Shown here: one piece after another, positions 46,549 through 58,400 of the stretch
Numbering within the stretch: the first letter of the stretch is position 1
Layout of the letters: every line of letters begins with the position of its first letter
Assembly: GCF_016097555.1 (NCBI RefSeq)
Contig: NC_054712.1
Coordinates: forward strand, 49,757,866-49,821,865
Direction of reading: 5' to 3'
Length of the DNA stretch: 64,000 nucleotides
Source of the DNA: Gigantopelta aegis
Lineage: Eukaryota; Mollusca; Gastropoda; Neomphalida; Peltospiridae
The notes under the pieces: model-generated
The model's database searches: none
Told to the model about the DNA's origin: nothing
The model's input: only the letters and a program-made list of their open reading frames with translations
Made by a program: the position numbers and the translations under genes

Positions 46549-46636
46549 CTCTATAGTCCGAAGGTTCAACACTAACCCTAACCCTAACCCTAGGTTCAGT
46601 AGTAACCCCAGACTATTAAACCTTCGGACTATAGAG
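46549..46636. repeat. foldback enclosing telomere-like (CCCTAA)n
   Basis: Arms CTCTATAGTCCGAAGGTT (46549-46566) and the exact complement AACCTTCGGACTATAGAG (46619-46636) enclose ACTAACCCTAACCCTAACCC. 46637-47371 is AT-rich with a faint right half of the TTAA-type MITE (ATGTCCCTTTAAT near 47067). Confidence 0.85.
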
Positions 46637-48018
46637 TGGTCCCCATCACATACAACGTACAAAGCTGACTGTCTGACCCTAAACTTCTATTAAAGAAACA
46701 TTTCTGACTTTGCTGCAATTTTTAAGATGTTATCGACTAACAGACTTTTTAACGATTGTAATTACATATCAAATATATTTTCCTGCATAAAATATTAGTG
46801 GCTGTTTATTAAGTGTTTCTGATCGTTCTAATATTTATACTAGGTTAAATTTCATTTTATTTCCTAAAATATGTTTTTTTCGTATGTACGAAATTAGTTG
46901 AAGACAAAATCCAGTTTGGGCTTCTTACAAATATTAAGACGACCAGAAACACATTGAATATACAGACACTAATATTCTAAACAAGAAAATATATTTAATA
47001 TGTAAGTTTAATTCTAGAAATATTTTTATTAGTTGGAAACATCTTACAATGCAACAAACTCAGGAATGTCCCTTTAATACAAACATCAGTGCATTGAACA
47101 TCATAAACAAAATCTGGATAATAAATAAATATTAAATGTGAAGTAGAGTAATAAATATCTGATGTACACATTACACAGTATACTGGAGGAGGGTCTCTAC
47201 AAAACCAGATGTATTGCATGTCAAATTATTTCTATTTGGTCCCGGAGTTCTTCAGTTTTGTATTGAACAATATCGGCTGTCATTTCAGGGCGTCAGATTC
47301 ACAACACTGTAGTCATTACAGTTAATTCTGGCAACAAGACATCTTAAGTACAGTTAATCTTGTTAAAAAGTAAAGTTTGTTTTATTTAATGATGCCACTA
47401 GAGCACATTGAATCTTGTTAAAATGACAAGCCTTAAGCTGCTTTTACATGGTATTGCTGAAAATAGTATCAACGTTCATAGCTTTAAAGACCAAACAAAT
47501 TCAAGGACTTTTACCTATTTTCAAAGACTTACACAGCGGTTAAAAATACCACATAAGTTTGGCAAAAAATTGAGCTTTTTTACATGCATGACAGATTAAA
47601 CCTTATAACTGGAAAATATCAAGTGCATGCAGCTGTAAAAAATATTGCTTTGGCTATGATTTGTGATAATTTAAAGACTAAATATTCAAAGACCTAAATA
47701 TAATTTTGTTAAATTCAAAGCCTTTCAAGGAACTTAAAGACCGTTACGAACCCTGCAGTATAGACAGTATAGACAGTATAGACATTTGATCGCTCTAGGC
47801 TATTTTCTGTTATTTGTTTACAGGCACATGGTATGCAGCATACTTCTAGCTTATCACTCCAGCCAGAGATCCATTCTATTAGAAATAGATTCTGCTACAG
47901 AACATGTATAACGTTTTTAATTCTGCCACTTTCCCCCAGAAAATGCTGCTCAGTACAACATTCAAACATAACCACGTTCTCTCTACTAAAAACACTGCAC
48001 TGACGCTGTAGTTCACAC

Positions 48019-48312
48019 ACGCTCGCTTGCTATGCGGTCGGTCTAGGATCGATCCCCGTCGGTGGGCACATTGGGCTATTTCTTGTTCCAGCCAGTGCAC
48101 CACGACTGGTATATCAAAGGCCGTGGTATGTGCTATCCTGTCTGTGGAATGGTGCATATAAAAGATCCCTTGCTGTTAATCGAAAAGAGTAGTCCATGAA
48201 GTGGCGACAGTGGGTTTCCTCTCGATATCTGTGTGGTCCTTGACCTTATGTCCGATGCCATATAACCGTAAATAAAATGTGTTGAGTGCATTGTTAAACA
48301 AAACATTTCCTA
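48019..48312 (+). repeat. SINE, 5'-truncated, tail type a, with target duplication
   Basis: GCTCGCTTGC start, GGATCGATCCCC, body and tail a. TAGTTCACAC flanks at 48009-48018 and 48313-48322. A lone tail-b fragment (minus) lies at 47372-47411. 48323-49301 holds no other feature I can support and should contain the SACM1L 3' UTR. Confidence 0.9.
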
Positions 48313-49301
48313 TAGTTCACACAATTGTTTACCGCATTCCGGCCAGTGCTTTCTGCATTCAGCTAACAGCAGCTTTATCCTACATCAGCTATAATTGCAG
48401 GATATAATGAGACAAATTAGAGAAGAAACCATTACCACTGCTTTTCTTTGTGCTAGGGCAATATTATAATGAGGAAGTAACAGTACAAGGCAGCTAAGAG
48501 AAATACATAGAGATTATTTCATGACCTTGTGTCGTACTGATTTGACAAAACAAGTGGCAGGATGTTTGTATTGCCTGAGCGAGTGAGGGTAGTACATGAA
48601 TCCTGACAAGTTTCGTAAAATCAGTATGATTCACACGCGAGTGTAATAATTTTTTAATATGAATAACAAGGACCATGTCAAAACGTTTCAAAAGTAAAGA
48701 CCGTTTTGGTAAGCGATAACACACAGCTAAGACTGGAGAAGCCGCATTAAGTTATGATGTCGCTTCCCAAAATTATGTCATTCGTTATGCACGTGAAATC
48801 GTTATGTGTGTCCTACTGTTTATATTTCCCTGTATATCTTGAACTACATGTATGTGGATAATAAAACAGAAACCATTACCTCTTGTCAAGCTGGTTTTCA
48901 TTTTGCCAACAGTTCGTTCCTTTGTTGTAGTATCAATATTGTTTTTGGAATATCCAAAAATAGTGTTGAGATTTCCAAAAATAATATTGCAATTTTCAGA
49001 AATAGTGTTAAAATGAAACAAAATATAATTTTCAAAAAATGCATCCCAATAAATTTTTGGAAATTAGAAAAATAGTGTTTCGATTGTTGGAAATAATGTC
49101 GGATTTTGTTAGGATTTTCAAAAATAGTGTTGGAAGTTTCACAAACAGTGGAAATTCAAAAAAAAAGAAAAGAAGAAGAAAAAGCCTGCAACACAATCTT
49201 AGGAAAGATAATTTCCAGAAATAAACAGCGTCACAATTGTCACAGTTTTGGTAACGGACAACATCTCGTTGTTACACAATAAAAGTTCCCCGTTCATATA
49301 G

Positions 49302-49438
49302 CTAATCCATTTTGACCTTGGCCTGTGCGAGTCGCGGCTGATCGACAAATTCCTGTCCATACGTGACTATAACAGCCAGGGTGATCGCCGAGGCTGTCCC
49401 CCAGAACAATATGTACATCAGGTTCTCTGTAAAGTGTT
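49302..49438 (-). CDS. SACM1L: SACM1L exon H (second helix, ER-retrieval tail, stop)
   Basis: Completes Glu, then [38 protein letters not shown] and AKVKMD, stop TAG. Acceptor TTTCAG. The second membrane helix is [20 protein letters not shown]; the last five residues KVKMD fit KXKXX. Confidence 0.94.
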
Positions 49439-52400
49439 CTGAAACAATAGTTAAAATAAAACGTTAAAATAACATTCGTTACAAAGCAGTATATATGAAG
49501 TTTCATCACAAAACTCGATATACACACCCAATCCTAGAAACATTTTATTCCAAACCACCATAAACACTACGCTAGTTTCTCTGTAATCTGCGATATATCC
49601 TTAGACAATCGTATCGCGTTTTGCTGAAAACTGAATTTGAACTTGTGTTTGTCTACGCGTGAACAGTGTCTGAGTGGTGTTTGCACAATGGTTTTTAGTA
49701 TGGCGTTTATCGTGTTTTGCGATGAAACTCTTCATATGTAAAATGACAGTTTATATTGGACAATTGGTGAAAAGATCATTTACGATATAAAATTTAAATA
49801 TATTTCAACTGAAACGAGTACCGGTTAGGTACATTATATACCCATCAAAAGTAGGTCGCAGTGACATAGTTATGGTACTCGACACACTGACATCCCAAGT
49901 TGTACTTTGATGCAAGGTTTGATGATCCTAGATGAATTGATGAGGAAAATATTATGGCTCTGACAAGGATTTCTGTTAATGTGCAGTAATGTGCGAAAAG
50001 TAGGTCGCAGTGACCTACATCTAGTGGTATGTGACACACCCACCATACCAAGTTGTACTTGCATACAAGGTTTGATAATCCTATATAAATTTATAAATAT
50101 GCTTCAGAAACAAAAAGTTTACAGACAGACAACACTATACCATAATACTACCTGTCAAAGACGAATGTATAAAAACTGAAATAATATGGATGTATACAAA
50201 ATGGTGCACAAGAAAAGGAATTTGTCTAATAACACCTTGCCATATTTTCAACTATTTCATAGTTTGCTTATTTTGACATTTGGTTGAGAGAGGAGAAAAC
50301 TTGTTTTCACCACATATTTAATTTAACAAAACCGCAATGGATATTAGAGAAAACATCTCAACAGCCAATGGGATGGCCTAAAATTCTTCTACTGTATACT
50401 CCCTCTAGTTCCAGTCACGTAACTGTAACTTCCTTCTTTTTTCCTTCGCTGCTACTTGTTTGAGAACAGGTGATGTTGAAAAGAAATTAATATATATCAC
50501 AGCCTCTGATGTACAAGTTACTGGGTTCTGGTTGAGACAAAAAAAAATAAAGAGTCCACTGAAGGGGATTGATCTATAAACACCTCACACCCCAGCCAAG
50601 TATTTAACCACCAAGCTACATAACTCTCAAAGTATACACGATCAATGCTAGAAGCAGGAATATGGACCGCTTACCATTAACATGATTCCCCACACAATTT
50701 ATCTACATCTGAGTTTTCACAAGTGGATTATTACAAGGGTCTCGCTACATGTCATAAGCAATGACGGGGCCCTCCATCTCTTAAGACTAATTTCCAATAC
50801 GCCCGCCATCCATTGGCAGCTATAGTAATATCCGCCATCTGTTTATTTAGGCCGCCATCCAAAATCACAAGTCATGCCATCGTCTTGAACTACCAGAGTA
50901 ATCCGATTCATCGTCGTTTACAAGACATTTTCGAAGTACTTGTACCCTGCAAATCTTAGGTACCATACCTTCCTATAAGTGGAACCAACTCTACCGATTC
51001 CCTCCATCCCTTTCCTAAAATACTGGAGAGACTACTTTATTATACAGAATTTTGACGTCTGAGTGTATTTTTAAGCTGCAAGTAAATACTTTGCAGTATG
51101 AAGAAAAAGAAGTTCGTTTTCTTTAACGAAACCATTGGAGCACATCGATTAATTAATCATCAGCTATTGGATGTCAAACATTTGGAAACTGTGACTCATA
51201 GTCATCAGAGGAAACCTAATGCAGCAAGGGATCTTTTATATGCACTTTCCCACAGACAGGAAAGCACATACCACAGCCTTTGACCAGTTGTAGTGCACTG
51301 GTTGGAACGAGAAAAATTCCAATCAGCTGAATGGATCCACCGAAGTGGTTAGATCCTGCAACACGAGCACCTTAACCGACAGAGCTAAATCATGCCCTTT
51401 GCAGTATGATGTCACTGCACTAGAAAAAAACGAGCATAGAAAAATTGCTTATGGATTGGCTGAATGCCAGTGCGTAGAATCGTGTATATGAAAAAGGTGC
51501 TGTGTGTATGCACTGTATTGATAAACTCACTCGAAATCGTGATAATGAAAAGTGGGCTTTAGTTTTTTTTTTTAATCTCTTTTTCTTTAAAATACAAACG
51601 TTTACCATCTGGCAGCAATATGCTTATCACAAACATCGCCATGGCAACCAGAAATATCACAGGAACCTGCAAGAGATGAAAAGAAACTCTATGACATAAA
51701 TATTTTGGAAAAATAAACATCCAAAGTTATCTTCAATTCTGAACATATAGTGCACGGTTAACCTATAGCCATTTTCTAGAGCTGTGTGGTGTACCATATA
51801 TACTGTTCGGTATCGGTATCATGACAATACCAATTTATTGTACCAAGCATATTTCAAAATAACAAAATTTTGGTACTGAAAAATGTTTCACACCATTTAG
51901 TAAAAGTTACACACCATCATTAATTACTCCAGGTCCACATTCCACAAAGCGATTTTAGTCCTAAGATCACCTTAAGAGCATAGCTATCATATGCACTTAA
52001 GGTGATCTTAGGGCTACAATCGCTTCGTGGAATGGGGTCCAGGCAGTTCAATACAATTTCTAAGTCAAAATATATTCTGTGAAAAAATACAACACTGTTG
52101 AAAGGATCATGTGACTACTAATTTTAGGGAGTGCTCTCGACTGACATGTACCCTGTAAAAAATCAACATAGGTTGACCACAAAAAAATTCAATTAATGGC
52201 CTCTATGCCCAACCACCGCCTTGTGTTTCTGTTATACAAGTGGCACTATACCACTTGCACAGTTAGTACTATGTATCAGTTAGTACTATGTATCAGTTAG
52301 TACTATGTATCAGTTAGTACTATGTATATCAAGTTACTTCAAACCAATGGGTTATTCAAATACTACAGAGGTCAACTTATGTGTAATCATCAAAGCAAGA

Positions 52401-55400
52401 TTTCAAAAAGCACATCAGAATTTTGTAGTATTTTTTTCATGAACTATTTCTTAAACTGGTCTATATTAAGCTGCTACAGCAGTAATGACACGACAAATGG
52501 CGGTGTGGTGTCTAAAGCACTAACAATATATCTGACAAATGCAAAATGAGTTGGGTATAAATCAAACAAGAGCCTTGTGTATGGAATTTAATTTTATTTA
52601 GACGGAATTAGTGGGCAAGCCTTAACTCAGGTATACCGAAAATGCTCAATATCGGTATCAGTATCGTCTCAATACCGAATACGGTACCGATACCGAGGTA
52701 AATCACCCCAAAAATACGGATACCAAACCTGAAATTTCAATACTTTTCAGCTCTACAATTTTTCTAAAAAAACTATCAATTATTACACAAATGTTTTTGC
52801 CAAATTAAAATAAAATTCACCAACTGTTGTAACAGTTATAATCGGCAACTGGTGAATTTGGTGCACAGCAGAGCGAGCCCTGGTATAGCCAGGCAGTTAT
52901 TACGCTGTCTTTCAACTTGGGACGGGGACCACACGTTCTGGCTTCTTAAAGGACAGACTCTAGTTTCAGCCCATGAAATGCATACTTAAGTTTGGTTAAT
53001 CTACAAACCTGTAACTTAGTTGGATAAAGTTACAACTGAGTGAAACATGAGTCTGTGACTTTAAAATGGTGAAATATTCTCTAAAAATATACTAAAACTC
53101 GACTTCATAACTGTTACTTCTCAGACGCACGTGCGTTTTTAAAAATATGAGAAATGCATTTTGTGATATTAAAAACACCAGGATGACCAAAAACACTTCG
53201 AATGTACGGAACTTAATAATCTAAACAATAAAATCTAAGGAAAGTATGATTTCAGTTAACAAAAATGGCTCTAACAGTAAAAAAAATATGCCTTAGTATT
53301 TAAAAACTAGGGTATGTCCCTTTAATAACACATGTTCAGGCCACTCCCGTTTCAGAATTAGGGGTGTAGTGCCCACCATCCACCCAACCCTTAAACTCAC
53401 CTTTTAGCTTCCAATGCTGGAGTGGGAATGAGACTAGATATCAATCCAGCTGCAGTTTATTGAAATAAGTTTTAAACTGAAGCCTGATATTAACAAATAC
53501 AAGTAGATGAACTCGAAGTAGAAAAAGAAATATTTTTTCTTTGTCAGTTGTTGGGATTTTTCAAATGACAGAGCACTACTCACAGCGTAGTACTTCCAAT
53601 CCCGTTCTACTTTGAGTGGCGACGGTTCTGAGACCCCTTCAGTCTCCTCAACAATGTGGTTTCCAAGAAACAGGTCAATGGCATCCTGAAATAAATAAGT
53701 GTGTAAACAGACTACCAAAAAAAGGATTTAGCATAGTGGTAGAATTTCTTGTAATAGAGAAAAATTATTTTTCTGATTGATTCCCGGAGGGGTTTTTTCA
53801 AGGAGATTTGTTTCCCATTCCAACTAATGCTCTACAACTTCTATATAAAAGATAATGAAATGTGCTGTCCTAAAAGGACTCCTTGCTAAATAGATTCAGA
53901 TAATTCATGAGATCAATACCGAATAATAAAAAAAAATCCATGGAAGATTCTCAACCCTGCATGAATGTTACATTATTTAATTAAACCATAAACTATTTAA
54001 ACATCGCTGTCGGTCTGTATCCTTGGTCAGTCTTAAGGATGGTCCTGTTCTTAAAACCGTGACAAATATCCCTACATGTGCAACACGTTTTAGTTATTTT
54101 CAGGCAAACACTGTCCTTCACATACATGTAGATCTGAGGTGAACATCCCCGTGGTATGTGCTATCCTGTCTGGGATGGTGCATATAAAAGATCCCTTGCT
54201 GCTAATCAAAAAGAGTAGTCCATGAAGTGGTGACAGCGGGTTTCCTCTCTCAATATCTGTGTGGTCCGTAACCACATGTCTGATGCCATATAACCGTCAA
54301 TAAAATGTGTTGAGTGCATCATTAAATAAAACATTTCCTTCCTATTTAAAAATTTTGCCACGTGTGTTCTCACAATGACCAAACATACCCCCACCATCAC
54401 CGTCACTGTTTCTTGTAATTTAGTGTATATTACTGAAAACCCTTTATGCCAATAGTTTCCTCCACTAAACCATGCTTTAATCCAGTTAAGATGCAAATAC
54501 AGAATTTCAGCAAATATAACTTGTAATGCAGGGTTTGGACAAATCCACTATCCCTCAGTCCTGGCCAGTGACGTTTTTGGTCTGGTCTAGTAGAAATTAT
54601 CGGCTGTAATACTATAATACATCTATAGAGCAAAACAAAACTTCGGTGAGGGCTAGTGATTTTCTCAAACATCTGTCCAACACTGAAGAAGTTGTTTTGT
54701 TTAATAACACCACTAGAGCACATTGATTTATTAATCATCAGCTATTGGATGTCAAACATTTGGTACCATATTTTCTGGCTTATTACACGCACTGGTGTAT
54801 AAACCGTACCCCTTGTTTTTAGACCGAGTTCCAACCTTTGTTCGTACATAAACCACACCTTTTAATAAGCCACAGTTAAAATAAAGCCTCAGTCTTAGTT
54901 ATTTAATTATTGTTTGTATTTAATAATAATAAAGAGATCCATTCTCCCTTAAATTCAAACAATAAATAATTGTTGATTGTGTTGCTTTCAGTTTCATTTC
55001 ACATAATGGGAAGGTTTCGTAAACAAAACACTGTTGACAAACCCTGCTATTTTTACGAAAATATGAACAAGAACTTGATAATGCTAATTTCGTAATCTTG
55101 CATTAGTTGCAAAGAAAAAAAAAACCCATAATACTTTATTTGTCCCAGTATGATTACAAAGCGTGAACCAAAAAAACAAGAAGGGCACAAGTGAAAATTA
55201 CTAGTAGACTTATTCACTCGAATGCAAAACACGCATTTCTCTGTAACCTAACTAGCGTGCCGTATGCAAAAATTACATATTCAAATGAGGTCAGGTCAAG
55301 CTGGATATGTGGCAGTGAACCAAAACTAAGCACAGTCCTATCAATCTTTACAGTTTCAACATTGTTTTATAACTTTTAAACGACGGCCTTTAATATATAT

Positions 55401-58400
55401 ATATATATATATTTGCCGTCAATTATATATGTATAATTACATGTAATATAACGAAATACATTACAACAACGTTATGCTCTGTATAAATTAGCGGGCTAAT
55501 TAGACTGGAAATGTCGACATTTACCCGGTAATAGAAACATTACAAGTACTCCGATTATGTGATTTTAATTTGCAAGCTTCGTACTAAACTTAAATTTTGA
55601 TATACATCCGTTGGATTTTGTATTGTCATAATGGCAAATGGTTCCGTGCAGGACAAACATATTCAAATATCCAAAATATACAATAATCCGACATCCAATT
55701 AAGTGGATTTGACTGTATTAATTAAAAACATTACAAACTGGTTAGAAACAGTGGCGTTAAAGATATCAAGAAACTGTTTTGATGTCATTGTTAAGGTCCG
55801 GCTTTTGCAATTGGCCACAAATGGCCATGACATTGTAATAGTATCACGTGACATTGTTCAGGCTGCCACTGGCTTTTTATCTGCAATATTGAACATGCAT
55901 GTTGGGTGTGTTTACTACAAAGTATAACATCACTACTTTGTATAATATGAGGAAAGTTACTTCATTTTAGAACATCTGACAAACACATCTGATGCACTAC
56001 TAACAATAAAAGTTACAGAAATCAAACTAAGAAAGTTCGCAGACGAGTCCATTTTTGAAACTGTCAGTATAACAATACACAAGTGATGTATTGTTTCTAG
56101 CCTGACTAGACTATTAATAAAGAGCCATTCCACTAATACTTCAGTCCCAGTCATTTGGTATGCTATATTATTATGAGAATGAAAAAAAAAAGTTTTGGTT
56201 TATATGCACAGTGGTTACCATAAAATTCATAAATAAAGTGCACCATTTTATAAACCGCACCTTGCAATTCACAGTAAAAAAGTAGCGGGTTTATATGCCG
56301 AAAAATACAGTAATTTTGAAATTTAGTCGCAGAGAGGAAACCCGCTACATTTTTTCCATTAATAGGAAGGTATTTTTTATATGCACCATCCAACAGATGG
56401 GACTGCAAATACCACAGCCTTTGATATACCAGTTGTGGTGCACTGGCAGGAACGAGAAATAGCCCAATGGTCCGACAGACAGGGATCAATCCTAGACCGA
56501 CCGCACATCAAGTAAGCACCTTTACCACTGGGCTACATACCACCCCTTTGTCAAACACCGAATGTACCTAGTGTTTTCCCTAGCTTGTGTTAGCATGGTG
56601 CAGCACCATGCCTCAATAGTCTAGCACCATATTGCCTTAATCAGCACCATGCTGCCCTGAGATTAAACAAGCCTTTTTCACTAATTAATTCTAAAATTGC
56701 CTTTATAAAACAACCAAATGGTATTATTAATTAATAAAATATGCCTTTTATATCTTTTGCCATTCATTTATTAAAACAAGCATATAAATTACATTAATTT
56801 TTATTTCAATTAATTTTTGTGTATTTTTAATGAAAAACTAGTGTCCCGATAATGGTGAGAATGCCCCAAAACTGTTTGGTCTACCATGCCTTGCCAAATT
56901 TCTAGGATGGAATAGCACATACACATGTACCACAGCCTTTGATTCACCAGTTGTGGTGCACTGCCAGGAATGAGAAATAGCCCAATGGTCCCACAGATAG
57001 GGATCGATCCCAAACCAACTGCACATCGAGCGAGCGCCTTTACCACTGGGCTACATACTACCCCTTTGTCAAACACTGAATGTACCGACCTGTCTGAATC
57101 CATCCTGGAAGTTGTTCTTGAAATACCTAACAGCCGAGTTCAGTCCATCCATAATCAAACCAAGACCGGTTCTTTTGCCCGTTCTGAAAGTAGGTTAATG
57201 TTATCACATCAAAGCAAACGAATGTACAACAACACAACAGAGATCAAACATAACATTGACACCGACAGCAACTGCTGTAGCTGCACTACGAATTGCCATA
57301 CAGGGCCGTTCAAATATTATCTAACACTATTATGGTCAAAATTGAACACCCTCTTTCCCCCATAATGCTCCCTAACACTAGACCATACACCCGCCAAAAA
57401 TATTACATACCACTTGGAGACTCCCACCACACCTCCTATTCACAAACAAGTCATGCAAAAGATTTAATATAATTTTAACGTACTGATTTGCTATTTGGGA
57501 AAGTGCAGATAAGCATTTCGACTCGATTTATAATCCTTATTGTGTGTATGTCTAGTATTAAAAAATTAAAACGTGCATTACATAATACACCCACCCACCC
57601 TCTGTATGTTTCAAATTGTATTATTTGTACTGTTTGTAAGTATAACGTTTCTGAAGTTGTAAATTAGCATGTATTTTACCGTGTGAAATCAGTTTTCAAC
57701 GCTCCTGTTCCCGCATATTGCTTAGAAATCACATCGGCGTGGTCAGCCCACACTGAAAAATAATAGAAATACGTCAAATCTGTCATCAGCATCTTTAGTT
57801 TCATGACAGCAATTTAATTTTTTTTTTTTCATCACAGAATATACAGTATACTGAGTTAGCGTTTTTCCTAGAAATTTGGCACAGCATGGTAGATTAAACT
57901 CTTTTTGAGGCATTTTCAACATTTTGAGGGCACTTTGTTTTCATTAAAGACAAAACATTAATTAAAATTAAAATACATGTAATTAATGCGCTTGCTTTAA
58001 TAAATGAGTGGCAATGTATACAACAGGGATACTGTATTAATTAATAACGCATTTTTTAAAGTCAGTTTTTGAATGAATTGTTAAAAAAGGCTTCTTTAAT
58101 CTCAGGACAGATGGTGCTAAACTATTGAGGCATGGTGCTGCACCATGCTAAAACGAGCTAGGGAAAAACTCTAAAAAGCACAATACATGTAGATTTATCG
58201 TGATGTAAGATTCATACATGAACATATCAATATGTTATGGACAGGCAACTTACCATTAAGAAATATGCAATGATCTTTATTCATAAATTATTAAGTCAGC
58301 ATTATCTAAACAACTTCTATTTGTCAAAAAGATAATTATTAGATTTAACTTTTGTTAAATGATTACTTTGAAATGGGTGAAAGAGTTTTACCATTTTTGT

